A stretch of 64,000 bases of DNA from Motiliproteus sp036960175. Lineage in GTDB: Bacteria; Pseudomonadota; Gammaproteobacteria; Pseudomonadales; Balneatricaceae. This document shows, one piece after another, positions 54,644 to 63,909 of the stretch. The translations under genes were made by a program, and so were the position numbers. Position 1 is the stretch's first letter; the number at the start of each line of letters is the position of its first letter. A model generated the notes under the pieces. That model searched no databases and was not told the DNA's origin. It saw nothing but the letters and a program-made list of their open reading frames with translations. The stretch is from the NCBI GenBank assembly GCA_036960175.1, contig JBALWH010000009.1, positions 1 through 64,000 on the forward strand, in the 5' to 3' direction.

Positions 54644-56341
54644 ATGCGTAAACTTTTGCTTCCGCTTCTGCTGCTCAGTTCCGTCATTCAGGCACAAACC
54701 AGCGCCACCCTTAACCGCAAGGAAGGCCCGGTAACAGCGGTTTTTGAATTAGAACTTGAGTCTGAACAACGACAATCACTAAACACACCGGATTTCACTA
54801 CGCTAGAACAAGACTTTAGTATTCTCAACAACAGCAAAGTCTCCGTCTCCAACTTCCGCAATGGCGTTACCCTTTATAAAAGCACCTGGACCTTGCGACT
54901 AAGACCGAAGCATGCGGGAGAATTAAAAATCCCTGGCATTCGAGTGGGCGCAGAACGCAGCCGGTCATTAGTTTACAGTGCATCAGATCAGGGTCCGTTA
55001 GAAATACAGCCCGACCTATTTGTGGCAACCAGTATTACCCCGGACCTGAACTACAGCCGCGCCGCCTTCGTATTCAGCGTGAAACTTTATTTTGTTCAAA
55101 CATTAACCAGTGCAGAGTTGACCGAGCCGCTGCTGGACAATGTATTGATCGAACGATTGGGGCCACAACGAAATTATGGGGAAATACGTAATGGCCAGGA
55201 TTTTCAGGTTATCGAACAGCGCTATGTTCTATTTCCGTTGACCTCCGGCCGCTTTACCATCCCCCCTATCGAATTTTCCGGCGCCAATACATTTCAGCAG
55301 CTCAACGCTCAATCAGAGAGCCTGCCCTTTGAAGCTCTTAGGCCACCACCAGAAATATCTTCCAAACAGTGGTTGGCAGCCACCGAATTGCGCATTGATG
55401 AACAATGGCAACCTGCTAATTTTGACAAACTGCAAGTTGGCGACACCCTTATTCGTACGCTGGTGATAGAAGGACACAATATACCGGCTTCTTGGCTACC
55501 AACACCTGAGCTGAATCCACAGGAAGGGGTCAGCATCTATCTTCAAGCCCCTGAGTTATCTCAACAAACAGACACTGGCATCCTGGTCAGCCGCAAGACC
55601 ATACAATATAAACTGCTGTTAACCCGCTCTGGAAACATAGAACTGCCCGCAATAAAACTGAAGTGGTGGGATGTTATCCGCGATGAGCAGGAAGTCTCTG
55701 AGCTGAATCCAGTCACCATTCCTGTCTCTGAATTTAAGCCTTTTTCGGCAACAACCAGCCCTAAAACAACTAAGGCACAGACTGTACAGTCGAATAATAG
55801 CCAACCGTTGCCTAATGAAGCAGCTGCCGACATTATTAAAGGAGCCGACAGCGACAGCCCTCTACCCTGGATGGCATGGTTATGGGCAGCCATAGCGTTG
55901 GTCTGTGCCACGGGCTGGAGTCTTACACAACTGAAGTTAAAACAAATCCAACAGCTAATGCATACCTTGAAGGCTCGGCAACAAGTTCCTGAATCAGCGC
56001 TGAAAGAAAGAGACTACATGCTGGAGGAAACTAACGCTTTTAACCGTCTATCAAGAGCCTGCTGCGTGAATGCCCCAGAGGATACTGCACAACAATTAGT
56101 ACAATGGGCTAAGTTCACTTGGCCGAACGAAACCATTGGCGACCTGGCAGACGTTGAAATTTGTGCCGATGATCCAACGCTTTCCTACCTGCTGCGGGAT
56201 ATGGAGCACCACCTCTACCGGCGCTCCGCAGAAGACGATCCTTGGCAAGGCGACTTAGTTCTTAATCAGGTGACACGACTGAGAAAACGTATCCGCTCTA
56301 GCCAAACCTATAGCCGCACAGAGACGACAGAGCAGATTTAG
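54644..56341 (+). CDS. BatD-family membrane protein
   Basis: 565 residues. Signal peptide (LLLPLLLLSSVIQA), a long beta-rich periplasmic part (SVSNFRNGVTLYKSTWTLRLRP cut here: SVSNFRNGVTLYKSTW and LRPKHAGELKIP are the BatD hallmarks), one membrane helix near residue 410 (PWMAWLWAAIALVCATGW) and a helical cytoplasmic tail. BatD normally sits in a moxR-batA-batB-batC/D operon of von Willebrand-domain proteins; none of these partners is next to it here. Confidence 0.78.
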   Translation: MRKLLLPLLLLSSVIQAQTSATLNRKEGPVTAVFELELESEQRQSLNTPDFTTLEQDFSILNNSKVSVSNFRNGVTLYKSTWTLRLRPKHAGELKIPGIRVGAERSRSLVYSASDQGPLEIQPDLFVATSITPDLNYSRAAFVFSVKLYFVQTLTSAELTEPLLDNVLIERLGPQRNYGEIRNGQDFQVIEQRYVLFPLTSGRFTIPPIEFSGANTFQQLNAQSESLPFEALRPPPEISSKQWLAATELRIDEQWQPANFDKLQVGDTLIRTLVIEGHNIPASWLPTPELNPQEGVSIYLQAPELSQQTDTGILVSRKTIQYKLLLTRSGNIELPAIKLKWWDVIRDEQEVSELNPVTIPVSEFKPFSATTSPKTTKAQTVQSNNSQPLPNEAAADIIKGADSDSPLPWMAWLWAAIALVCATGWSLTQLKLKQIQQLMHTLKARQQVPESALKERDYMLEETNAFNRLSRACCVNAPEDTAQQLVQWAKFTWPNETIGDLADVEICADDPTLSYLLRDMEHHLYRRSAEDDPWQGDLVLNQVTRLRKRIRSSQTYSRTETTEQI

Positions 56342-56392
56342 CTGCTTGCAAGGCCGTTTATAGACGACGTATAAATAGACGCTAGTGCGCCC

Positions 56393-57301
56393 TCAGACGG
56401 CCTTAAGAACATGTTCCAAGCTCTGCTTCAAACTGGGATAGATGAATTCGAAACCAGCCCGTTGCAGTTTTTCCGGTACCACCCGTTGTCCCTCCGTCAA
56501 TAGTTCAGAGCCCTCCCCCAGCATCAACTCCAGCATAAATGCAGGCACCCTAATAAAAGCCGGCCGCCTCAAAGTTTGTGCCAAAGTCGTTGAAAATTGA
56601 AGATTATTTACTGGCTCAGGAGCGGTGAGATTAAAAGGTCCGGATAATGTTTCATGACGGAGCAAAAAATCAATACCGTTAACCATATCCTGCAGGTCTA
56701 TCCATGACATCCACTGCTTACCGCTGCCAATAGGACCACCCAAGCCACATCGGAAAAGCGGCAACATCCGTTGTAGCACTCCACCACGCCCCAGGACTAC
56801 GCCGGTTCTTAACAAACAAACACGCATTCCCATAGATTCGGCCTGCTGCGCTTTATTTTCCCAGTCATGGCATAAGCGGTGGGCAAAACAGGGATGTCCT
56901 TCCTGCTTCTCGTCCAACTCTCGATCATCTTTCTGGTTACCGTAATAACCGATAGCGGAGCCACTAATCAAGGTTCCAGGGGGGGATACCAAACGACGAC
57001 AGCATTTGAGCAATTCATCGGTGGTGTTAATTCGAGAATCGTAAAGTTTTTCCTTTCTATCTTCGCTCCAGCGCTTATCCAGTATCGGCTCACCAGCCAG
57101 ATTAATGACTGCGTCTATTTTATCTTGGTCGTTGATCTGACCCAGGGAATGAATCACTCGAACACGGCCATTAAAACGAGATTCCAATTTTTCTGGAGTT
57201 CTGCTCAGGGCAATTATTTCATCGCAACTGTCGTCGGTGATCCACTTATCGATCAACGCCGAGCCTATAAATCCGCTGGCACCGGTGACCAAAAATCTCA
57301 T
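56393..57301 (-). CDS. TIGR01777/YfcH-type NAD(P)-binding epimerase
   Basis: 302 residues. Rossmann start FLVTGASGFIGSALIDKW, active-site-like SGSAIGYYGN, and the C-terminal DUF1731 region (RVPAFMLELMLGEGSELLTEGQRVVPEKL, given here in part: LMLGEGSELLTEGQRV). Family members are SDR-type sugar-nucleotide epimerase relatives of unknown substrate, in E. coli YfcH. Confidence 0.87.
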   Translation of the reverse strand: MRFLVTGASGFIGSALIDKWITDDSCDEIIALSRTPEKLESRFNGRVRVIHSLGQINDQDKIDAVINLAGEPILDKRWSEDRKEKLYDSRINTTDELLKCCRRLVSPPGTLISGSAIGYYGNQKDDRELDEKQEGHPCFAHRLCHDWENKAQQAESMGMRVCLLRTGVVLGRGGVLQRMLPLFRCGLGGPIGSGKQWMSWIDLQDMVNGIDFLLRHETLSGPFNLTAPEPVNNLQFSTTLAQTLRRPAFIRVPAFMLELMLGEGSELLTEGQRVVPEKLQRAGFEFIYPSLKQSLEHVLKAV

Positions 57302-57436
57302 AACGATAAATCCCTACTTTCCATACTCAATTCAAGCCTCTAAAATGAAAAACCAATCCAGCTTAAAGACTCCCTTTTGCAGCATAGTTGGCATTTGCGG
57401 TATATCAATGGGGAATAATTTGAGGCACACAGACTA

Positions 57437-58048
57437 ATGTTCACAGGTATTGTTCAAGGCACCGCTGAAGTAATTTCCATTGACGAGAAAACGAACTTCC
57501 GTTGCCACACTCTAAAGCTACCAACGGAACTATTGGGCGACCTAGTTGCTGGCGCTTCTGTGGCTCACAACGGTTGCTGTCTGACCGTAACAAAAATTGA
57601 TCAGGACCATGTTTCCTTTGATTTGATGCAAGAAACGCTACGGCTTACTAATTTAGGAAAACTTGTCGTCGGTGACCGCGTCAATGTTGAGCGAGCAGCC
57701 CGTTTTGGCGACGATATTGGTGGCCATACCATGTCAGGGCATATTATCTCCACGGCTCGGATCAGCCGGATCATTAAAACTGAAAACAATTGCCAAATCT
57801 GGTTTGAATTCCCCCCTCAGCTGAAGAAATATATTTTTACTAAAGGCTATATCGGCATCGACGGCATCAGCCTCACCATTGGGGAAGTGTTAGAACAAGA
57901 GTTCAATGTGAACTTGATTCCCGAAACTCTAAAGCGTACCAATCTTGACTGGCGCCAGACTGGGGATTTAATTAACCTCGAAGTCGACCCTCAGACCCAG
58001 GCCATCGTTGATACCGTAGAACGTGTCATGGCCGAACAACATCGATAA
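57437..58048 (+). CDS. ribE: Riboflavin synthase, alpha subunit
   Basis: 203 residues with the duplicated lumazine-binding fold. First half begins MFTGIVQGTAEV and contains SVAHNGCCLTV; second half has GGHTMSGHI and YIGIDGISLTIG. It dismutates two 6,7-dimethyl-8-ribityllumazine molecules to riboflavin. The 135 bp upstream contain no FMN riboswitch that I can see. No other rib gene is adjacent. Confidence 0.93.
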   Translation: MFTGIVQGTAEVISIDEKTNFRCHTLKLPTELLGDLVAGASVAHNGCCLTVTKIDQDHVSFDLMQETLRLTNLGKLVVGDRVNVERAARFGDDIGGHTMSGHIISTARISRIIKTENNCQIWFEFPPQLKKYIFTKGYIGIDGISLTIGEVLEQEFNVNLIPETLKRTNLDWRQTGDLINLEVDPQTQAIVDTVERVMAEQHR

Positions 58049-58147
58049 CCAACCCACAAGGAAAGCAGGCTGACATCAACTCTAGGAATTTAGCACCAAC
58101 AATGGTACTGTGATTCCATAATCCAGTTCATAAACGGCTCTAAGTCG

Positions 58148-59305
58148 ATGAATCCGTTCGAAAAAGAGAATAGAAGCCTAAAAAGAACCCTCCATGTACT
58201 GATCAGCAAAGCTGAACGGAATCAGGATATTTTACGTACTTTCCAGGACATAGAGTTACGACTGCTATCCTGCAACCGCCTCACCGACCTGCTGGATATG
58301 CTGCTGATCAATCTCAAGGAATACTTTCGCCTGGATGCGATTAACCTGATTTTGTTCGATCCTGAATGCACAGCTAGAGATCTCGCCGAGGACTATACCC
58401 CCCCTTCTGATAACCAAAGACTGAATTTCATTGATGACTACTCGTCTTTAAAAAACCTCTACCCCAATCCCAGCCGACCGCTGCTTATTAACCCCAACGC
58501 AGAGGTAAAGGCCTTTGCCTTCTCTGATAGTCCTTACATCATGAGTTGCGCCTTGTTACCCTTAGTGCGCCAGGGTGTGATTATCGGTAGCCTGCATCTA
58601 GGAAGTAATGATTCCCAACGCTATAACCAACACATAGCCACCGACTATATCGGTCATTTGGCCTCGGTCATTTCGGTCTGTATTGAAAATTGTATTAGCC
58701 AGGAGACCCTTAGGCGCTTAAGCATTATTGATATGCTGACGAAGGTGAATAATCGGCGCTCATTCGATCAGGAAATACTAAGGGAGCTATCCAGGGCCAG
58801 CCGCAACAAGTCGCCGCTGAGTTGCCTATTCGTAGATATAGACCACTTTAAGAAAGTAAACGATAGCTACGGCCATCAAACTGGCGACCGCGTTCTATTT
58901 CAAGCAGCCCAAGCAGTTAAAAAACAATTACGTAAAACTGACTTTATCGCCCGTTATGGTGGAGAAGAGTTTTCTGTGTTACTTCCCGACTGCGTGAGCG
59001 GTCGTGCCGTGCAGGTGGCAGAAGCAATCCGTAACCGTGTACGTGGCATGACCTTTCGCAGCGAGGAGGATGAGCCTTTCAAGATGTCCATTTCTATCGG
59101 CGTCTCCACTTGCGAACCAAAGTCTCATCCAGAAACAGATTTGGTTACCGATGCCCACCAATTAGTTGCCTGTGCCGACAAAGCGGTCTACCAGGCTAAA
59201 TCCATGGGCAGAGATAGGACTATTTATATCCCCATTGACCACGTGCGACCGGCGCGACGCAGCAGTATGGATTCAGAATTACTAAATCTCAGCGGATCTC
59301 ATTAA
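58148..59305 (+). CDS. DUF484-like/GAF-GGDEF diguanylate cyclase
   Basis: 385 residues. N-terminal helix plus a GAF-like domain similar to DUF484 (LLPLVRQGVIIGSLHLGSND), then a complete GGDEF domain: DMLTKVNNRRSFD, CLFVDIDHFKKVND, active site RYGGEEFS. Predicted cytosolic enzyme making cyclic di-GMP in response to an unknown ligand. Confidence 0.87.
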   Translation: MNPFEKENRSLKRTLHVLISKAERNQDILRTFQDIELRLLSCNRLTDLLDMLLINLKEYFRLDAINLILFDPECTARDLAEDYTPPSDNQRLNFIDDYSSLKNLYPNPSRPLLINPNAEVKAFAFSDSPYIMSCALLPLVRQGVIIGSLHLGSNDSQRYNQHIATDYIGHLASVISVCIENCISQETLRRLSIIDMLTKVNNRRSFDQEILRELSRASRNKSPLSCLFVDIDHFKKVNDSYGHQTGDRVLFQAAQAVKKQLRKTDFIARYGGEEFSVLLPDCVSGRAVQVAEAIRNRVRGMTFRSEEDEPFKMSISIGVSTCEPKSHPETDLVTDAHQLVACADKAVYQAKSMGRDRTIYIPIDHVRPARRSSMDSELLNLSGSH

Positions 59306-59345
59306 TTGATTTGCCAATGCTATGAAAGGACTAGACGCTAACGGC

Positions 59346-59741
59346 TTAAATCCCGTCCAAAAACTGGTCTAGACGCTCTTTTGCGTCCCCATCAATAGCT
59401 GCGTAGGAAAGTCCAATAAGGAAACGATCATGCCCGATGCGCTTTACGTAGGCGCTATGGCATTGAATATCGACCCAAGGTTTGACCAGAGATACGGCAC
59501 CTTCTAATAACCCCACCCTGAGGTAAACAATTGAGCGATGATTGCCATTGCTATGATTGAAGTTTGGAAAAACCATCTCGATAAGTGCCCCGCTACCTTC
59601 AACGCCAATCCCATTCTGAGAAAGGTTGACCACTTTAGCGGGACTTAGCTGCTGCCATTCAGTGCGAATTTCTGCTGACAAATCAACGTCAATTCGTGGT
59701 GAGCGCCGCTGTTCTTCCGGATTCCAAGGGGTTAGCTTCAA
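59346..59741 (-). CDS. PilZ-domain cyclic-di-GMP receptor
   Basis: 131 residues. The two cyclic-di-GMP binding motifs are visible: QRRSPRIDV (RxxxR) near residue 12 and NLSQNGIG (a D/NxSxxG form) near residue 39. The gene starts within the last codons of the hemerythrin gene (4-bp overlap), so the two are coupled and the pair may tie oxygen or iron status to second-messenger output. Confidence 0.82.
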   Translation of the reverse strand: MKLTPWNPEEQRRSPRIDVDLSAEIRTEWQQLSPAKVVNLSQNGIGVEGSGALIEMVFPNFNHSNGNHRSIVYLRVGLLEGAVSLVKPWVDIQCHSAYVKRIGHDRFLIGLSYAAIDGDAKERLDQFLDGI

Positions 59742-60286
59742 GTCAGATCTTCTATCAAGGCTTCATAAAGGATGTTATATCTTTTGTCTCTATCATGTCC
59801 AAACAACGGATCTTCGCGTGTCGGTAGCTTTCTGTCTATGTTCTGCCAGTCTTCACCGCTAAAACACTGCTCAATAATTGGAAATACTTTACACTCTTCA
59901 TGATTCAAATGCTGCCCCTGTTTTTCTATAAAGAGATGCAGCTGATCGGTGAATTCACCTAGTGATAAAGGCATATCCATCAGCACCTGATTAACGCTGT
60001 TACTAAGCTGAGATGTTAGCAGGTGCAACTCTTCGTGTTCTTTCATTTGCTGTTCAACAAGCTGAGCTTTTTTCGGGTACTGATCAATTAGGTAATGATA
60101 TATAAGGTTTTCTTTTGCGTGGTGATACTCATCGCCATAATCACAAAGATAATCGACAACCTCAGCCATCAAGCTAAAATTGGGACGGGCACCGGTCTTA
60201 AGAGTTGCGAGTTTATTCTTAAGAATTGTTAGTAACGCACTGATGTTTCTGTGATCTTGATGGAGATCATTGATCAATTGAGTCAT
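59738..60286 (-). CDS. Hemerythrin-like protein
   Basis: 182 residues, all helical, with the di-iron ligand pattern of hemerythrin-like domains: DLHQDHRNISALL, EYHHAKENLIYHYL, KEHEELH and QHLNHEECKVFPIIE. Such proteins bind oxygen, iron or nitric oxide. The overlap with the PilZ gene suggests joint action. Confidence 0.85.
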   Translation of the reverse strand: MTQLINDLHQDHRNISALLTILKNKLATLKTGARPNFSLMAEVVDYLCDYGDEYHHAKENLIYHYLIDQYPKKAQLVEQQMKEHEELHLLTSQLSNSVNQVLMDMPLSLGEFTDQLHLFIEKQGQHLNHEECKVFPIIEQCFSGEDWQNIDRKLPTREDPLFGHDRDKRYNILYEALIEDLT

Positions 60287-60483
60287 ATAAAGACCCTCCT
60301 GACTAACTCAAAACTAAAATAAGGAGACGTCTTCTGGGTTCGATTTTAAAGATTACGCGCGCACCGGTTCGAACCAGGAAATACGAGACGTGCAGCAAGA
60401 GACTATAGACGATCTGTAGTTATGGTATTTTGACACGCGTCAACTGACTGCCCAATACACGGACATTTAGGAAGGCTTATTAA

Positions 60484-60711
60484 CTAACTGTTATCTTTTA
60501 TTCGCCGCTGCACCGCATCAACGCGATCCTGGTCTATTTCTTCTTTAGGTAGCATTTTGATCATCTCGATGCCAGCCTGAAAATTTTGGGAGAAAGTCTG
60601 ACAATGTTTACATATCGCTAGGTGAAAACGGTAATTGAGTCCTTCAAAGAACCCCAACTCGCCGTCGATGTAAGCGCTGGCTTGTTCCGTGACATCTTTA
60701 CACTTCAACAT
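60484..60711 (-). CDS. zf-HC2 anti-sigma factor
   Basis: 75 residues. An N-terminal zinc-binding motif in the zf-HC2/ZAS form (CKDVTEQASAYIDGEL...HLAICKHCQTF) with no membrane helix, so this is a soluble anti-sigma factor that could respond to thiol oxidation. It overlaps the sigma-factor gene by 7 bp. Confidence 0.85.
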   Translation of the reverse strand: MLKCKDVTEQASAYIDGELGFFEGLNYRFHLAICKHCQTFSQNFQAGIEMIKMLPKEEIDQDRVDAVQRRIKDNS

Positions 60712-61325
60712 TGACCGGTCTCCTGGAAATGCTCAATCTTGCCAAAAAGACTGATTCTTGCTCTATGCAATAATACCCGTGCATTAGATGATGAAATATC
60801 AAGGATGTTACAGATCTCATCGAAACTGTTACCGCTAAGGTCTTTGAGTTCAAACACTGCCTGCTGCATCGCCGGTAAATGATGCAAGGTGTGCTCAATA
60901 CAATCACGCATCTCTCCGTTTATCAGCAGAGACTCGGGACCATCTTCATGCCAGGAACTAGGTCCTGCATGCCAATGACCATCATCTTTAAAACGACCGG
61001 CAAGCAGGCTTTCGCCTCGGTCTTCAAACTGATCAAGTGAAATCGACCTGGATTCCTTACGTAAACGAGTTTTAGCTTCATTAGCGGTGATTCGAAGTAT
61101 CCAGGTTTTCAGGCTCGAGCGGCCTTCAAATTTAGGCAGGGCTCTATATATTGAAACCCATGCTTCCTGGACCACCTCATCACAGATGGCATCTCCAACA
61201 ATACTTCTCGCCAACGCTAACATAGCACCATAGTAGGCCTTAACCAGACGATTAAAACTCTCTTCATCCTGTTCCAGCAATCGGGGTAAAAGTTCTGTTT
61301 CAATAGTTGCAGTAGAATCTTGCAT
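60705..61325 (-). CDS. ECF sigma factor (RpoE-like)
   Basis: 206 residues. Region 2 (FNRLVKAYYGAMLALARSIV, then DEVVQEAWVSIYRALPKFEG, then LKTWILRITANEAKTRLRK) and region 4 (LPAMQQAVFELKDLSGNSFD, then NILDISSSNARVLLHRAR) are both present, joined by a longer than usual linker rich in His and Trp. Its product is probably held by the zf-HC2 protein encoded downstream. Confidence 0.9.
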   Translation of the reverse strand: MQDSTATIETELLPRLLEQDEESFNRLVKAYYGAMLALARSIVGDAICDEVVQEAWVSIYRALPKFEGRSSLKTWILRITANEAKTRLRKESRSISLDQFEDRGESLLAGRFKDDGHWHAGPSSWHEDGPESLLINGEMRDCIEHTLHHLPAMQQAVFELKDLSGNSFDEICNILDISSSNARVLLHRARISLFGKIEHFQETGQC

Positions 61326-61503
61326 GGAATAACGATTCCGTCACCAAATGTCGTAGTTTAAGGCCTCGAATACGTCGAAACGACCGCCCATAAGGAATCT
61401 AACCATAAGAAAATTAAGAACAACTTACAATATATTTTAAAAAAGCATATTTTTTTGATAATTTTTGAACTTTTTTTTAAATCCTTTGGTCTATACTGAC
61501 ATC

Positions 61504-61603
61504 ATAAGGTTTTTATGAAAGGTCGGAAGCAGTTTCAACGGGGCAATTACTCATATCCCCCCTTCAATGAGTAATTGTTCAATTGGCTTTCGACCATTTT
61601 TTT
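61504..61603 (+). ncRNA. Candidate structured small RNA between ECF sigma and DUF547 genes
   Basis: Two nested stems: an outer GGTCGGAAGC/GCTTTCGACC pair (61521-61530 with 61586-61595, one G-U) and an inner perfect 11-bp CAATTACTCAT/ATGAGTAATTG pair (61544-61554 with 61567-61577), followed by seven T. A -10-like TATACT lies at 61492-61497. No + strand gene ends here; both neighbours are on the minus strand. A 19-codon frame (61515-61574) lies inside the structure but has no ribosome-binding site. Confidence 0.5.
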
Positions 61604-61627
61604 GCCTGTCGTTTGATCATAACCAGT

Positions 61628-62389
61628 TTAGGTTCCGTTTACTTGCCAGTTATAGGGCAAGTAGCCTTTTATCTCTGACGTTTTAACTTCGCTGTACTGA
61701 TTGATAAACGCTTGGACCCCTCCCTCAGCGGAAAAATCCTCTGCGAACCAATCAAATATTTTGGATACTACAATTTCATCACTGTTGCGACTCAATCCCT
61801 TACTTTTGTTCTTCAGAAAAATTCTTGCCTGACTATTTAGCTGCTCGACCAATAGATCTGCGGTGTAAGCCTCCTTACGCAAATCAGGGCAACTAAGAGA
61901 TGCGCACGCGATCGCAAAATGAATTCTTGGCTCCTGCAACTTACGTAAAACTTCATGTTCTATCTGATCAAGACTAACAGTCGAGCCACCGAGGCTACCC
62001 GCCTCCTTTTTCCACACTGGCTGCCACCAACTCCCAACATCCTTAATACTTGCTAGCGGCCAGTGCTTTATAACCATCTGAATCGCAAGAATATTGTAGG
62101 CGTTTATATAAAATGAAAGTTTCTCTTCTTTAGTGTTCAAATTATCCAATGGAAAGCGCTGCAACTGCTCAAGCAACTGGGAAAAACGCGGGTCTTTAGA
62201 CAATTTGCTATAACCCACTAGATTCAGTGTGACCCCTTCAACCTGACCGGCTGAAACATACTGCTGTAACAGTTCGTTGTATAAGCTCCAGTCCATCTCC
62301 GCCGACTGCACCGAAGGCTTGTAGAAGATCAAACACAGGAATGCCAGACACAACCAGCTATTGCTGGTTCCCTTATTAGCACTACTCAT
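61628..62389 (-). CDS. DUF547 family secreted protein
   Basis: 253 residues from ATG 62389, which gives a clean signal peptide (WLCLAFLCLIFYKPSVQSA); a start at 62425 is possible. The family features are clear: KLSFYINAYNILAIQMVIKHW, then SLDQIEHEVLRK, then HFAIACASLSCPDLRKEAYT, then FDWFAEDF. The fold has a transglutaminase-like Cys-His arrangement; function unknown. Last gene of a three-gene operon. Confidence 0.85.
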   Translation of the reverse strand: MSSANKGTSNSWLCLAFLCLIFYKPSVQSAEMDWSLYNELLQQYVSAGQVEGVTLNLVGYSKLSKDPRFSQLLEQLQRFPLDNLNTKEEKLSFYINAYNILAIQMVIKHWPLASIKDVGSWWQPVWKKEAGSLGGSTVSLDQIEHEVLRKLQEPRIHFAIACASLSCPDLRKEAYTADLLVEQLNSQARIFLKNKSKGLSRNSDEIVVSKIFDWFAEDFSAEGGVQAFINQYSEVKTSEIKGYLPYNWQVNGT

Positions 62390-62446
62390 AAATATCCGTT
62401 TCGAAGGTTCCACAATAAAAATCATAAGGTAATTTCATCCGAATGT

Positions 62447-63028
62447 TTATTCAGATTCTTTTAATGGGGAAGCGCATTCAGGCAATGAGGGAATCGAACA
62501 GAAACCCTGCGCAGGAACATCTAACGCACTATTAAACTTGCTGGACAAATTCTGAAATGCGATTAAACCAGTCAATTCCACCAACTCATCATCGTCATAG
62601 TACTGCTTAAGGTCCATGACCATCTGGTGGTTTACTTCTCGGTCGCTATAGGTAATGGCCTCCGTGTATTCCAACACGGCCCTTTCCTGAGCATCAAAAA
62701 AAGAACTCTCACGCCAATCATGCAACAGCTCTGCCTTTTCTTCTGATCCCGCCCGTTTGATCAGAGTCGCAGCATTGATATCAACGCAAAAAGCACAGTG
62801 GTTGATCTGAGAAACCCGGACGGTTACCAGTGACCGAATAACAGGATCAATAGGCGATCCTTTGCGGTCCAATACACCATAGAGGGCGGCGACGGCGGCA
62901 AATAGTTTAGGTACCCGCGCCCATAACAACCCAGGCTTCAACACTTCACCATAGCGTCGTTGCTGGCTCCAGAAAAACGGCTTTAACCAGAAAGGGTAAT
63001 CTTTTATCGGCTTATCTTTAACAAACAT
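62447..63028 (-). CDS. Carboxymuconolactone decarboxylase/AhpD-like protein
   Basis: 193 residues from ATG 63028, preceded by AGGA; the open frame extends to a TTG at 63040. The AhpD-like core is SLVTVRVSQINHCAFCVDIN, with a CxxC (CAFC) and a following helix, then AVLEYTEAITYSD. Proteins of this family are usually peroxidase-type redox enzymes. It lies between the DUF547 and haloacid-dehalogenase genes and shares their strand. Confidence 0.85.
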   Translation of the reverse strand: MFVKDKPIKDYPFWLKPFFWSQQRRYGEVLKPGLLWARVPKLFAAVAALYGVLDRKGSPIDPVIRSLVTVRVSQINHCAFCVDINAATLIKRAGSEEKAELLHDWRESSFFDAQERAVLEYTEAITYSDREVNHQMVMDLKQYYDDDELVELTGLIAFQNLSSKFNSALDVPAQGFCSIPSLPECASPLKESE

Positions 63029-63058
63029 AGCTTCCTGCAAAATCCAGAGGGCTGGCGA

Positions 63059-63739
63059 CTAAAGATCAGCCGCGATTAATGCTTTAAGTTCCAACAGGTC
63101 AGTCACCACTTTATCAGGTGAGACACCCCATGGATCGAACACTGCCTGAGGGGAGCGCTTTACCCAAATAGCCTTCAACCCTGCCACTTTGGCACCGATA
63201 ACATCAAACGGATTACTGGAAATGAGGGATATATTTTCGGGATTGCGATCAAGGCTTGTACAAAGATGGGCATAAACCTCCGGATCCGGTTTAAAACTAG
63301 AAACCGCATCGACGCTAACGACCTGGTCCAATTCTGGCAAAATACCTGCGTAACGTAGCAGCTCAGTGACCATCGTCCGATTACCATTACTGAACGCAAC
63401 GACAGGCATCTGCTGTGCCTTAAACCATTGCAGAGCGGGTATCACATCCTGATAGGGATCCATCTGCTGGTAGGCCGATAGCAGACGCTCTATCTGCTCT
63501 TCGCTCAACGAAACCCCAAGAACCTGCTGAGCATATTCCAGCGCCTGACGCGTACAAACCGAAAAGTCCTGATAATATTTCATCAGTCCTCTTCTAAAGC
63601 TGTACTCGAGCTGCTTTTCCCTCCATAGCTGAGACATTGCGGCTGATTTTTCGCCGACGATTTCCTCTAGTAATCGGGACATCTGTAACGGGTCTACCAA
63701 AGTTCCATATACATCAAAGGCAAGTGCTTGCTGATTCAT
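63059..63739 (-). CDS. Haloacid dehalogenase type II family hydrolase
   Basis: 226 residues. Nucleophile Asp in AFDVYGTLVDP, Ser/Asn in VAFSNGNRTMV, Lys in SSFKPDPEVY, and the type-II final motif SSNPFDVIGAKVAGLKAIWVKR. Likely hydrolyses 2-haloacids or a related acid. First gene of the operon with the AhpD-like and DUF547 genes. Confidence 0.87.
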   Translation of the reverse strand: MNQQALAFDVYGTLVDPLQMSRLLEEIVGEKSAAMSQLWREKQLEYSFRRGLMKYYQDFSVCTRQALEYAQQVLGVSLSEEQIERLLSAYQQMDPYQDVIPALQWFKAQQMPVVAFSNGNRTMVTELLRYAGILPELDQVVSVDAVSSFKPDPEVYAHLCTSLDRNPENISLISSNPFDVIGAKVAGLKAIWVKRSPQAVFDPWGVSPDKVVTDLLELKALIAADL

Positions 63740-63835
63740 AATTTTTCTTTCTAGTTATAGTTATACGAATAGTAATAGAGCGAATAAATTTACTTATGTT
63801 ACAGATACTAAGCGCCAATCATGAAAATAAAAAGA

Positions 63836-63861
63836 GCAGCATTATTTAATGCTGCCCTTTT
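63836..63861 (-). terminator. Rho-independent terminator of the chemotaxis receptor gene
   Basis: GCAGCATT-ATTT-AATGCTGC stem, with A-rich and T-rich flanks on both sides; read on the minus strand it ends CTCTTTTTATTTT, and read on the plus strand CCTTTTTA. It follows the receptor stop codon by about 50 bp. Confidence 0.8.
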
Positions 63862-63909
63862 TATGTTGAGAAGAATCAACTGTGACAGAATTGATCGAGA
63901 CTAAGGTCT

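Noticed and set aside
57302..57436. FMN riboswitch upstream of riboflavin synthase
   Set aside because: None of the conserved RFN element segments could be found in the 135 bp.
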